DNA of 64,000 bases from the NCBI GenBank assembly GCA_964369665.1, contig CAYJFS010000003.1, positions 186,001-250,000 on the forward strand, given 5' to 3'. Source of the stretch: Bilophila sp964369665 (lineage in GTDB: Bacteria; Desulfobacterota; Desulfovibrionia; Desulfovibrionales; Desulfovibrionaceae). The first letter of the stretch is position 1; each line of letters starts with the position of its first letter. The notes under the pieces are model-generated. The model worked only from the letters and a program-made list of their open reading frames with translations. It was not told the DNA's origin and did not search any database. Shown in pieces: positions 38,140 through 46,721 of the stretch. Made by a program: the position numbers and the translations under genes.

Positions 38140-38667
38140 TTATTTTTTACGATTTTGTAACTTTTTTCCTTTAGCTTGTGGATGATTACTGTCTTCTGAA
38201 TTTTTTACTTCATTGCTATGGATACCATGGCCAGACATTACACCACTACCAACCATATGATGCCCACGAACACCAACTTCTTTTTCTAAACGTTCATACA
38301 ACTTATTATATTCTTCTGTAAGCATTGAATGCAACTTTGCTATCTCCTGAGAAAGCTCTTGAATAACTTTTCGCTCTGGACTACTAGATTGAGCAATAGC
38401 TTGTAATTCTATTTGCTTTGCTAACACTTTTTCTCGTAATGCTTGTGTCTTCTTTGCAAAATCTTTAATGATAGCATCACATTTCGCCTGCCTTTCTGGT
38501 GTTAACGAATGATATACATGATCACCTCTTCCACAATTACTACCAGTACCTCCAGACAATGGACAAAAAACATTTTGCTTTGCTTCTAGCACATGAGCAG
38601 AACAAACTATATAAAAAACATAGATTACTACACTCAACAAAATATGTTTATTAACATATCTCAACAT
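38140..38667 (-). CDS. Periplasmic Spy/ZraP-like protein
   Basis: 175 residues. Signal peptide (about 1-29) then a helical body opening with LTPERQAKCDAIIKDF, the LTxEQ-type motif of the Spy/CpxP/ZraP heavy-metal resistance family, followed by long charged helices likely to form a coiled coil. His-containing C-terminal part (VRGHHMVGSGVMSGHGIHSN) could bind metal. Possible roles are periplasmic chaperone or zinc binding; not decidable by eye. Convergent with tamB, 74 bases apart. Two Cys near the N-terminus of the mature chain are unusual for Spy. Confidence 0.7.
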   Translation of the reverse strand: MLRYVNKHILLSVVIYVFYIVCSAHVLEAKQNVFCPLSGGTGSNCGRGDHVYHSLTPERQAKCDAIIKDFAKKTQALREKVLAKQIELQAIAQSSSPERKVIQELSQEIAKLHSMLTEEYNKLYERLEKEVGVRGHHMVGSGVMSGHGIHSNEVKNSEDSNHPQAKGKKLQNRKK

Positions 38668-38851
38668 TCATTCACCTCCATACATATTTCACATTAATAA
38701 AATTTATTACTAAAACTGTATTCTTTTGTCATATTTTTAATATGAATTAACTCTATACTATTAATAAGACAACAATATATAAATAACTATAGGACAAAAA
38801 TAAAGAGGACTCCAAATATATGAAGCCCTCTATTTTAAATACGGATTTATC

Positions 38852-38928
38852 TGGTCGGAGCGACTGGATTCGAACCAGCGACCCCCTGGTCCCAAACCAG
38901 GTGCGCTACCAAACTGCGCCACACTCCG
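38852..38928 (-). tRNA. tRNA-Pro, anticodon TGG
   Basis: 77 bases on the minus strand form a full cloverleaf: acceptor CGGAGTG/CGCTCCG, D-arm GCGC/GCGC, anticodon stem CCTGG/CCAGG with loop TTTGGGA (anticodon UGG), and T-arm CTGG with TTCGAAT. CCA is encoded. It reads CCA, CCG and probably other proline codons, so it complements the GGG tRNA at 9695. Confidence 0.95.
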
Positions 38929-38977
38929 TTTTCAGGAAAACCACCAATATAATTACTTTTACTGTATATATCAGAGA

Positions 38978-39472
38978 TTATTGTGAAATAATCTTGAAAT
39001 CATCACGACGGTTTTTAGCCCATACTTCAGGTCCAGTACCTGGAACAGCAGGACGTTCTTTACCATAACTAATAATTTCAAGCTGAGCTGGGTTTACACC
39101 AAGCATAACTAAATATTCATATGCTGCACGAGCACGACGCTCACCTAATGCAAGGTTATACTCTTGTGTACCACGAGCATCACAATTTCCTTCAATACGT
39201 ACATGGATACATGTATATTTCTTCAAAAGTTCACTTTTCTGACGTAACATTTCACAATACTCTGGTTTAATATCAAACTTATCAAAATCAAAATAAACAA
39301 TACCTTCACTAATTGCTTCTGAAGCACAACTCAATTCTGCTGCAGCATCAGGTGTTTCTTCTGTACAAGCTGGTGGTGTTGGCATTTCTACTTTTTTCTT
39401 ACCACAACCAAAACCTGTACCTAATGCAGCAATCAGTATCATGATTAAGCTGAAACGTTTAAACTTTTCCAT
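38978..39472 (-). CDS. pal: Peptidoglycan-associated lipoprotein
   Basis: 164 residues. Lipoprotein signal with lipobox ending at Cys23 (TGFGC). The OmpA-like peptidoglycan-binding domain carries YFDFDKFDIKPE, GNCDARGTQEYNLALGERRA and ISYGKERP. Pal anchors the outer membrane to peptidoglycan and contacts TolB and TolA during division. Last gene of the leftward tolQ-tolR-tolA-tolB-pal run, 200 bases after tolB, so it may have its own promoter. GKKK after the Cys and the acidic stretch are normal spacer. Confidence 0.95.
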   Translation of the reverse strand: MEKFKRFSLIMILIAALGTGFGCGKKKVEMPTPPACTEETPDAAAELSCASEAISEGIVYFDFDKFDIKPEYCEMLRQKSELLKKYTCIHVRIEGNCDARGTQEYNLALGERRARAAYEYLVMLGVNPAQLEIISYGKERPAVPGTGPEVWAKNRRDDFKIISQ

Positions 39473-39672
39473 TTCCTTTATCCTCCTAAATGAAGTCTAT
39501 CAAAGATTTCTAATAACTGTACCTTACAGTCACAAAACTTAAATCATACCTATAAATCAATAGTATACCAGACCTATTTTTGACTGTAACAAACTTTTCT
39601 CATTCTATCTTTTATATATATCCACAATATGTATATATAATTTCTAATAACCTATCATAAACTATAATTACA

Positions 39673-40992
39673 TTAATTTACAATTTTACCCCATCGAGGA
39701 AAAGAAGCATCCCCTGCTCCTGTTGGTAACCTTTTTGCATCTCCGCCATGACGTGTTATTAGATATACCTGCTTTAAACCACTACGGCTAGAGGTAAATG
39801 CAATAAAATAACTATCTGGAGCAAAAGCTGGCTGTTCATCACTACCAGGACCAAAAGTTAACTGTCTCTCAATACCAGTTAAAAGATCTTGAACAAAAAT
39901 TCGATGACCTTGATCTGTAAGCCGAGAAAAAGCTATAAGCGTTCCATCTGGACTCATAGATGGTTCAGTATTATAAGAACCTTGACGACTAACACGTGTA
40001 ACTGTTCCTGTATCAAAATCTTTCATAAAAATTTGTGGCCCACATAAACGACTTGAACAAAATGCCATCCTTTTCCCTTTGGCATCAAAAGATGGTGAAA
40101 CATTAATAGAAGGGTTTGACTCTAAAACTTTCTCTTTTTTAAAAGTATGATCTAATAAAAAAATATCTGGATACCTTCCTGTAGACAAACTTACAGCAAC
40201 TCTGTTGTCAGGCATAAAAACAGGCCCTATTACAGTATTCCCAGGAAAACGAATTCTTTGAATCTTCCCTGTCAACCTATCCCAAACACCTAAAGCATGT
40301 GTATGATCATCAAGATGTGTAAATATAATGAATCTTCCATCTGAAGACCATGAAGGAGACATTGCTGTTCCAGAAATATCTGTTATCTGACGAAGTTCTT
40401 TTCCTGTTGGTTTTACAAGCCAGATATTCCGAACATTTCTACCCTGACCTTGTTTTACAAAAGCTAATGTAGAAAGAAAAAAGTCACCACTACCTGTTAA
40501 AGCTTTCATAAGATCTGCACAAAACTTATCTGCAACCTGTGTAATTTCCTTTTTATTTACACCACTATAAGAGTTACCAAAAACAAATTTCCCAGAATAT
40601 GTTTCATATAAACGTAACTCAACAACAGCATCAGAATCTTCACCTTTAGGCCAACCTGCTGTTATTAATAAATCTGCACCGGCCAACTGAAATCTCTGAA
40701 AATCTACATTTGGTGGCTGATAACCTACTAATACTGTTCCACCTAAAATAGACTCTGTCTTTACAAGACGCATAAAAGGAAGATAACTTAAATTTTCACG
40801 AATGGCTTTATCCAAATCAAGACCAAGTGTTTTTGCAGGAATACCAGAGCTACTAAGTGGTGTTGCTATTGCTAAATTTACAATATTTTCACCAGGACCA
40901 TAAATGTCTACTTCCGTAGCCCCTTGTGCTGAACTATACCATAAAAATATACCTAAAAAAATACTAAAAACTTGATAACTAGCTTTATACAT
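39673..40992 (-). CDS. tolB: TolB, periplasmic beta-propeller of the Tol system
   Basis: 439 residues. Signal peptide (1-24, ending SSAQG), N-terminal alpha/beta domain (about 25-160), then a six-bladed propeller with blade motifs SPSWSSDGRFIIFT, NVSPSFDAKGKRMAFCS, TEPSMSPDGTLIAFS and DEQPAFAPDSYFIAFTS. It shuttles between Pal and the TolA pathway at the outer membrane. It follows tolA after 173 bases and precedes pal. Confidence 0.95.
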   Translation of the reverse strand: MYKASYQVFSIFLGIFLWYSSAQGATEVDIYGPGENIVNLAIATPLSSSGIPAKTLGLDLDKAIRENLSYLPFMRLVKTESILGGTVLVGYQPPNVDFQRFQLAGADLLITAGWPKGEDSDAVVELRLYETYSGKFVFGNSYSGVNKKEITQVADKFCADLMKALTGSGDFFLSTLAFVKQGQGRNVRNIWLVKPTGKELRQITDISGTAMSPSWSSDGRFIIFTHLDDHTHALGVWDRLTGKIQRIRFPGNTVIGPVFMPDNRVAVSLSTGRYPDIFLLDHTFKKEKVLESNPSINVSPSFDAKGKRMAFCSSRLCGPQIFMKDFDTGTVTRVSRQGSYNTEPSMSPDGTLIAFSRLTDQGHRIFVQDLLTGIERQLTFGPGSDEQPAFAPDSYFIAFTSSRSGLKQVYLITRHGGDAKRLPTGAGDASFPRWGKIVN

Positions 40993-41165
40993 CTAACTAC
41001 ATTCTTAACTTTATTTTAAAATATATTTATAATTATGCCATATCATTTCTATATTGTATAGTATAATCATAACATCACCAACCTAGCTCACTATCTTTAC
41101 TTAGCTCTAACTCAAATTTTATATAACACTAACTTAAAATAATAGTTATAACTTAACAATACTTT

Positions 41166-41978
41166 TTAATATTCACTAAGTTCTAATGCATTAAAAGAAA
41201 TAACTATCTCTTGCTGTTCTAATGTAGGAGGTGGAGGTAAAACTTTTGTTCGGACAACAGCATTTACAGCAGATGCATCAAAATCTGGACGCCCAGAACT
41301 ACGCTCAATATGACATGAAAGTACATTTCCTTGAGGATCCACTTGTACACGGACTAAAGCAACAATATTATCACGTGTATACGTAGGCATACTCCAGTTT
41401 GGCTGAATAGCCATCATAACCATACCTGCATAAACATCATTTAATCCACCACCACCAGTACCATGGCCATCACCACCACCAGTACGAGGCTCTTTCTTAA
41501 AACTTGCAAGGGCATTTAATACAGCATTTGATTTTGTATTTTTTGTCTCTTTTTTTAAAGATACATTCGTCTCTTTCTTTATAACCTCTTTTTGTAAAAC
41601 AGGTTTAATCTTTGGCTCTACCACATCGGCTGGTTGAACAGCTTTATTCAATGTCTCGATATGTTGTGGTATTGTTTGTGGCTTTAATTCTGGTTGGCTA
41701 TTACCTTTTTCCATAGGTTTTTGCTGAGCTATGGAAACAGCAGAAGGGTTACTTTGTGTTAATGTAGCTTCTTGATGAATAGCTGAAGGCTGTATAACTT
41801 CTTGTTTCTTTTGACCTAAAACTGGTAGGGGTAACCTCTGTCCGCCTATAACTCCTGCAGTAATACTAATTTCCATTGGTCTCTCATGTTTTATCATGAC
41901 TTTTGTGGGCAAAAGTAAAATTGCTACCAATAATAAACTATGCAGGCCTATAGATACAACATATGTTATAGACTGCAT
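41166..41978 (-). CDS. tolA: TolA-like energy-transducing protein
   Basis: 270 residues. One N-terminal transmembrane helix (about 5-24), a Lys/Glu/Gln/Pro-rich periplasmic stretch (about 50-160), a Gly-rich turn (GGGDGHGTGGGG), and a TonB-type C-terminal domain with VDPQGNVLSCHIERSSGRPDFDASAV. It links the TolQR motor to TolB/Pal. It is shorter than the 421 residues of E. coli TolA, mostly in the middle helical domain. Position between tolR and tolB decides TolA over TonB. Confidence 0.9.
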   Translation of the reverse strand: MQSITYVVSIGLHSLLLVAILLLPTKVMIKHERPMEISITAGVIGGQRLPLPVLGQKKQEVIQPSAIHQEATLTQSNPSAVSIAQQKPMEKGNSQPELKPQTIPQHIETLNKAVQPADVVEPKIKPVLQKEVIKKETNVSLKKETKNTKSNAVLNALASFKKEPRTGGGDGHGTGGGGLNDVYAGMVMMAIQPNWSMPTYTRDNIVALVRVQVDPQGNVLSCHIERSSGRPDFDASAVNAVVRTKVLPPPPTLEQQEIVISFNALELSEY

Positions 41979-42054
41979 CTGCTAACCTTAGCCTCTTGAG
42001 CACTCATCTTTAATAAAAAAATAGAAAAGCAAGAAAAAGCAGAGCACACTAGCA

Positions 42055-42486
42055 TTATTCTCTCTTTGCCTCAACACTACTATCTGTTTTTTCAGCAACA
42101 ACACCAAGGCGTTCAATACCTGCTCCACGAATACGGCCCATTAATTCAACGACAATACCATAAGGTACACTTTTATCTGCTTGTAAAAAAAGTGCTTTTT
42201 TCTGTGCTGTGACAAGCTCACTTAATTTTTGCTCAATCTCATGTAACTCTACTAAGTAGTTATTTAAATAAATTTTTCCATCTTTAAGGACTGTCAACAA
42301 CATGTGCTCTGTTTCTACAGGTAATGTTTCCACTGTACTTGTTTGGGGTAAATTAACCTCTAAACCTTCAGTCATCATAGGAGCTGTTACTATACAAATA
42401 ACAAACAAAACCAACATAACATCTACAAAAGGCGTTATGTTAATTTCAGAAACAAGCCAACTATTTTTACCTACAGAAGCACCCAT
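42055..42486 (-). CDS. tolR: TolR proton-channel subunit
   Basis: 143 residues of the ExbD/TolR family. One transmembrane helix (about 18-38) contains the proton-path Asp in INITPFVDVMLVLFVI (Asp23), followed by a periplasmic domain (KDGKIYLNN, then LFLQADKSVPYG). With TolQ it converts proton motive force into TolA movement. 41 bases after tolQ and 76 before tolA. Assigned TolR over ExbD by the locus. Confidence 0.93.
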   Translation of the reverse strand: MGASVGKNSWLVSEINITPFVDVMLVLFVICIVTAPMMTEGLEVNLPQTSTVETLPVETEHMLLTVLKDGKIYLNNYLVELHEIEQKLSELVTAQKKALFLQADKSVPYGIVVELMGRIRGAGIERLGVVAEKTDSSVEAKRE

Positions 42487-42527
42487 GAATCACTCACCAT
42501 ACTAAATTCAAAATATATGTATTATTT

Positions 42528-43214
42528 TTAATCATGTCTCACACTTACAGGCTTTTGTGCATTAAGCTCTCTTTGTACTCTATTCAATAACATTCCAGCA
42601 AAATTAACAAGCTTTGTTTCAAGATTTCCAAGTCTACCAACAAAAATATTATAACCAATTGTAGCAGGTATAGCGACAGCAAGGCCAACAGCTGTTGCAA
42701 TAAGTGCTTCAGATATCCCTGGAGCAACTGTTGCTAATGAAGCAGACTTCATAGCCCCTATAGAATGAAATGTATGCATAATACCCCAAATTGTTCCAAA
42801 AAGACCAATAAATGGAGCAATGTTGGCTGCTGTTGCAAGAAAAGAAAGAGAACTTGCTAATCGTGTCATTTCCATGCCTACCCCTTGACGTAATGCTCTA
42901 CGAACATTATCTACAACAATTTCTTCAGAATTCCCAGCCTCTTTAGAACGATTAAATTCTGTAACACCTTCATGAGCAACAACATATAGAGGTGAAGCTG
43001 TGTCTTTCACTATTGTTTGTACAGCAGATCGTAATTCTCGAGCATCATTAAAGCGCTCACTTCCGTATATTGTTTTTTTCATAGCTGATCTAATAGACAT
43101 CCATTTCTGAAGCATCATCCCCCAACTTATAACACTCATAAAAAAAAGAAGAGCTAATACTACTTGACCAACTAAAGTTGCCTCTGTAACAAGAGAAACA
43201 AGATTTATATTCAT
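42528..43214 (-). CDS. tolQ: TolQ proton-channel subunit
   Basis: 228 residues, MotA/TolQ/ExbB family, three transmembrane helices (about 15-35, 125-150, 165-190). Core motif APFIGLFGTIWGIMHTF and APGISEALIATAVGLAVAIPATIGYN are diagnostic. First gene of the Tol-Pal run. The usual upstream ybgC is absent, and no cpoB follows pal. It reads leftward from the 503-base spacer it shares with rubrerythrin. Confidence 0.94.
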   Translation of the reverse strand: MNINLVSLVTEATLVGQVVLALLFFMSVISWGMMLQKWMSIRSAMKKTIYGSERFNDARELRSAVQTIVKDTASPLYVVAHEGVTEFNRSKEAGNSEEIVVDNVRRALRQGVGMEMTRLASSLSFLATAANIAPFIGLFGTIWGIMHTFHSIGAMKSASLATVAPGISEALIATAVGLAVAIPATIGYNIFVGRLGNLETKLVNFAGMLLNRVQRELNAQKPVSVRHD

Positions 43215-43472
43215 AACTTTACTACCTTAATACTAAACAGAATAATTATACTTGGGACTATGGTATGCTCCAAGCATATTAAGAGCTAAAAATATCTTTA
43301 GATAATACAACCTTAATCATTTACTCTTTCCCAATAACACTATTATTCATCAGAGTAAATATATCTTAAAAGACAAACTTATAACTGTTTTTTATATATA
43401 ATGTTAATTTTCTGTCTAAAAACACTTTTTTTAAAACAAAAAATTTAAATACTTTTTTAAGATTAAAAACTC

Positions 43473-43500
43473 TTGACAGTCTTGCATCAGGCAGTATGTT
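43473..43500 (+). promoter_or_regulatory. Sigma-70-like promoter upstream of rubrerythrin
   Basis: A perfect -35 box TTGACA (43473-43478), a 16-base spacer and TATGTT (43495-43500) as -10. It reads towards the rubrerythrin gene but lies 218 bases before its ATG, so a long leader or another closer promoter is possible. Confidence 0.45.
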
Positions 43501-43540
43501 ATTTCTATATACTTTTTAAATATATAGAAATATACTCTAC

Positions 43541-43556
43541 TTATAACTTATTATAA
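43541..43556. promoter_or_regulatory. Possible PerR/Fur-type operator
   Basis: TTATAACTTATTATAA resembles the PerR box TTATAAT-N-ATTATAA with one extra central base and one mismatch. It lies between the promoter-like element and rubrerythrin, a common PerR target. In such A/T-rich sequence a chance match is quite possible. Confidence 0.3.
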
Positions 43557-43717
43557 AAACTTAATGGAATAAAAAACAACTGTATTTTTCTATGCAAAAG
43601 ACTTAAATCACCTAGTGATCATTAAGTACTGTATATGTGATATAAATGAAGCTAATATAATTAGCCTCTTACTATAGAAATACAAACAAAAATATAGAAT
43701 AAACTTAAGGAATACTC

Positions 43718-44293
43718 ATGAAATCTTTAAAAGGTACAAAAACAGAACAAAATATTCTCACAGCTTTTGCAGGTGAATCCCAAGCACGTAATCGCTATGA
43801 TTACTTTAGCAGTGCAGCTCGTGATGAAGGCCTAATGCAAATAGCAGATGTATTTGCTGAAACAGCACTTCAAGAAAAAGAGCATGCTAAACGTCTCTTC
43901 AAATTTCTTGAAGGTGGTGAAGTAGAAATCCAAGCAGCATACCCTGCAGGTGTTATTACACGGACAGAACAAAATCTTGCTGCTGCTGCTCATGGTGAAC
44001 ACTATGAACATACAGAAATGTATCCACAGTTTGCTGAAATAGCTGCAAAAGAAGGCTTCAGTGAAATAGCTGCTGTTATGCGTAATATTGCAAATGCAGA
44101 ATCCTATCATGAACAACGTTTTCTTGCCCATGCTAAAAATATTAAAGAGGGACGTGTCTTTGAACGTGAAGTAGCTATTGCTTGGCGCTGTTTAAATTGT
44201 GGATATATTCATAATGGAAAAACTGCTCCTGATTCATGCCCTGCTTGTGCACACCCTAGATCATATTTTGAAGTCCTTCACAACTGCTGGTAA
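43718..44293 (+). CDS. rbr: Rubrerythrin
   Basis: 191 residues. N-terminal diiron four-helix domain with AFAGESQARNRYDYFSSAA, EKEHAKRLFKFLEGGE and AESYHEQRF; C-terminal rubredoxin domain with CLNCGYIHNG and CPACAHP. It reduces hydrogen peroxide using electrons from rubredoxin, protecting an anaerobe from oxidants. AAGGA precedes the ATG at 43718. A separate rubredoxin gene begins five bases after its stop, its likely electron donor. Confidence 0.97.
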   Translation: MKSLKGTKTEQNILTAFAGESQARNRYDYFSSAARDEGLMQIADVFAETALQEKEHAKRLFKFLEGGEVEIQAAYPAGVITRTEQNLAAAAHGEHYEHTEMYPQFAEIAAKEGFSEIAAVMRNIANAESYHEQRFLAHAKNIKEGRVFEREVAIAWRCLNCGYIHNGKTAPDSCPACAHPRSYFEVLHNCW

Positions 44294-44298
44294 AACAC

Positions 44299-44478
44299 AT
44301 GACAACACATACCATATGGCGCTGCCAAGTAACAAATTGTGGGTATCTCTATAATCCTGAAAAGGGTGACAAAAAAGGTAAAATTCCACCAGGAACAGCC
44401 TTTGAAGATTTGTCTGAAGATTGGCGCTGTCCTATTTGTGGTGCTTCTAAAAAAAGCTTTAAACCTTTAGTTGCTTAA
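44299..44478 (+). CDS. Rubredoxin with Cys-X4-Cys first motif
   Basis: 59 residues, starting MTTHTIWRCQ. Two iron-binding pairs are seen: CQVTNC (X4 rather than the usual X2) followed by GYLYNPEKGD, and CPICGASKKSF. The WRC element before the second pair and the Pro-Pro-Gly-Thr turn are typical rubredoxin. I recall a second rubredoxin with a lengthened first motif from a Desulfovibrio, so it is a known variant rather than an error. No Shine-Dalgarno is seen; translation is probably coupled to rubrerythrin five bases upstream. Likely donor of electrons to rubrerythrin. A strong hairpin follows. Confidence 0.92.
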   Translation: MTTHTIWRCQVTNCGYLYNPEKGDKKGKIPPGTAFEDLSEDWRCPICGASKKSFKPLVA

Positions 44479-44483
44479 GTATG

Positions 44484-44525
44484 ATGAAAGAACTAGGTGA
44501 GTAAATGCTCACCTAGTTCTTTCAT
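44484..44525 (+). terminator. Hairpin terminator after rubredoxin
   Basis: An 18-base perfect stem (44484-44501 with 44508-44525) and six-base loop TAAATG begin six bases past the rubredoxin stop. The following run is TATTAC, not a clean T-tract, but the stem is the longest in this stretch. Confidence 0.75.
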
Positions 44526-44562
44526 ATTACAAAAAAGCCACTTAAGTATCTAAACAAACGTA

Positions 44563-45633
44563 ATGCAAAAAAATATAATCAAAACTATTGCTGTATGGAA
44601 CACTGCTTACTTAGGAGATACTGTTTTAACACTGCCTCTTATTCAAACGCTTGCAAAGAATTATCCTAATGCACATATTGACTTCTATGTTCGAAAAGGT
44701 TTTCATGATTTTTATATCAATAATCCACACATTCACAGTGTTATTGAATACCATAAACAAAAACTATCTATTAACCCAACAATTCATCTTATTCGTTATA
44801 TAAGAGAACAAAAGTATGATCTCTGGATTAACACACATCCAAGTATTCGTTCTTCTATTATTACTGCATGTTCTAAAGCAAAAATACGTATAGGTTATAC
44901 AGAAAACATAATCCAACCTTTATGTTGTACACATCTTGTAAAACGCAAAATGGGTACTCTTGATGAAATTGAACGCCTTTTAGATCTTCTCACTTGTTTA
45001 GATATACCACATGCTTCTTTCCAAAGCTGGCCCCAAATTTTTATTCCAACAGAAATAGAAAAAAAAATAGACACCTTTTGGAATACACATATCTTTGGAC
45101 CAACATTAGGCATAAATCCAGGCTCTGTATGGGCAACAAAACGCTGGCCTCCAGAAGGGTTTGCAACTATTGCTAAAAAAGCTATAGAGAATGGGGCCCA
45201 TGTAATTATCTTAGGTGGACCAGGCGAAGAGCACCTAGTAAACGAAATCATAAAAGAAGCAAATATTGATGGCCATCCACTTGTTCATAACCTCTCAAAA
45301 AATCTTAGCTTACTCCAGCTTGCAGCTGTTATAAAAAGATTAAATTGTTATCTTACAAATGACTCAGGTCCCATGCATATTGCTTGGTCTCTATACACTC
45401 CTGTTACAGCTATATTTGGACCAACTGTGCCCTGTTTAGGTTTTGCTCCAAGAGGTCCATCTGCTTCTATTATAAGTGTTCCTCTTAAATGTCGTCCTTG
45501 TAGCTTGCATGGTGGTAACACATGCCCAAAACTGCATTTTAGGTGTATGCGAGATATAGATACTAACCTTGTTTGGGATGATGTTTCTAAAAAACTTTTT
45601 ACAAAAAACATATCCTCCACAACTTTACTATAA
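44563..45633 (+). CDS. waaF: LPS heptosyltransferase (WaaF-like)
   Basis: 356-residue GT9 glycosyltransferase transferring heptose from ADP-heptose to the LPS inner core. Seen: NTAYLGDTVLTLPLI (acceptor loop), GINPGSVWATKRWPPEGFA, ILGGPGEE, LTNDSGPMHIAWSL and AIFGPT, the donor-binding end. WaaF is favoured over WaaC or WaaQ by the order of motifs, but the exact heptose cannot be decided. It follows the rubredoxin terminator. Confidence 0.88.
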   Translation: MQKNIIKTIAVWNTAYLGDTVLTLPLIQTLAKNYPNAHIDFYVRKGFHDFYINNPHIHSVIEYHKQKLSINPTIHLIRYIREQKYDLWINTHPSIRSSIITACSKAKIRIGYTENIIQPLCCTHLVKRKMGTLDEIERLLDLLTCLDIPHASFQSWPQIFIPTEIEKKIDTFWNTHIFGPTLGINPGSVWATKRWPPEGFATIAKKAIENGAHVIILGGPGEEHLVNEIIKEANIDGHPLVHNLSKNLSLLQLAAVIKRLNCYLTNDSGPMHIAWSLYTPVTAIFGPTVPCLGFAPRGPSASIISVPLKCRPCSLHGGNTCPKLHFRCMRDIDTNLVWDDVSKKLFTKNISSTTLL

Positions 45634-45721
45634 ACTTCATCACAAACAACATACCTTTTAAGCTTCATTGAGTTATTCTCAATCAACAAATATGTTTATT
45701 AAAGGATTTGATTAATAAAAA

Positions 45722-45745
45722 AGTTGGTATGAAAACATACCAACT
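45722..45745 (-). terminator. Intrinsic terminator of the TPR gene
   Basis: AGTTGGTATG (45722-45731) pairs perfectly with CATACCAACT (45736-45745) across an AAAA loop. On the minus strand it is followed by TTTTTTATTAAT, a good T-tract. It ends the leftward TPR gene about 170 bases past its stop. Confidence 0.85.
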
Positions 45746-45912
45746 CTAATAGTATTTTCCAAAGTCATTAAACCTAGCTTAGCTCAAATATACATCCTTC
45801 TCATACATATCTCTTCAAAAAAGAGGAGGAAGAAAAGAGTTAGAGAAAAACAATAAAGATGGAAAGAAAAAACAACCATTCCTCATTACTACTTCTTAAA
45901 TTTTACAGCACC

Positions 45913-46479
45913 CTAGGCTGCCATAATATGATCATAAAACTCTTTTGCTACAATACTTGAAGGGTTATGTTTTAGTACAGCTTCAATCTGTTTTTTAGCT
46001 TCTTTTGTACGACCAAGAGAAATCAAGCAACCTGCTAAAGAAATTCTAAGATCCTCTTTTTCAGGATGTGTAGCAACACATTCTTCAAGAATAGGAACAA
46101 CTTTATCCAAGCAGTTTAATTTATATCCTTCACGAACAAGACAGTTTAAAGCTACTGCATTTTCAGGATTCATACGTGCAGCTTTTTCAAAAAATGTAAA
46201 GGCTTCTTTATCAGAACCTTGCTCCATCTTTACAAGACCAATACCTGCAAGTGCTTTATCATTTTCACTAATTTCAAGTGCTTTACTATATAATTTCAAT
46301 GCACTATCTAGCTCACCACGTTGAATAGCAATAGTTGCAAGTCCTATATATGGTTCAGGCTGCTTTTCCATGGCAGTAGATGCTTTATGGTAATAATTTT
46401 CAGCCTTATCAAATTCACCCATAAATAAATAACATTCACCTAATTCCTTATTTATTTCATAATCAAGTTGGTTATTCAT
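45913..46479 (-). CDS. Tetratricopeptide repeat protein
   Basis: About 188 residues made of roughly five TPR units (for example GEFDKAENYYHKASTAMEKQ, GELDSALKLYSKALEISEND, SDKEAFTFFEKAARMNPENA, EAKKQIEAVLKHNPSS). No signal peptide or membrane helix, so cytoplasmic. ATG 46479 is preferred over ATG 46491, because GGAG (46486-46489) stands six bases before it. TPR proteins are scaffolds; no partner can be inferred. It is not the CpoB of the Tol locus, which is secreted. Its terminator is clear. Confidence 0.75.
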   Translation of the reverse strand: MNNQLDYEINKELGECYLFMGEFDKAENYYHKASTAMEKQPEPYIGLATIAIQRGELDSALKLYSKALEISENDKALAGIGLVKMEQGSDKEAFTFFEKAARMNPENAVALNCLVREGYKLNCLDKVVPILEECVATHPEKEDLRISLAGCLISLGRTKEAKKQIEAVLKHNPSSIVAKEFYDHIMAA

Positions 46480-46721
46480 GGCCTTCTCCATACTTCTTTA
46501 TACTATTGTTCATTAAAGTTTATCTAGGTTTCCGAATCTGGTATGAAAGAACAAAGCAAGCTATGTGCCAAAGAACATTTATCCAATAAATAAAAAATAT
46601 TCTGTAACTACTATATCACAATATCCATAAATTACTATGAGATAGATATATATCTGTCATGCTTTTGACGTTATCTCCTGTATCAAAAACACTATCTATA
46701 GCCTACATATCAAATACTTTA

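Larger units (their letters stand above)
43215..43717. other. Divergent promoter region between tolQ and rubrerythrin
   Basis: A/T-rich, no coding frame. It holds a promoter-like element reading rightward (43473-43500) and a TTATAA-N4-TTATAA element (43541-43556), described separately. The tolQ promoter should lie near 43215-43300 but cannot be chosen by eye. Confidence 0.5.

Noticed and set aside
38820..39068. 82-codon plus-strand frame
   Set aside because: It overlaps tRNA-Pro(UGG) and runs antisense to pal; an artefact.
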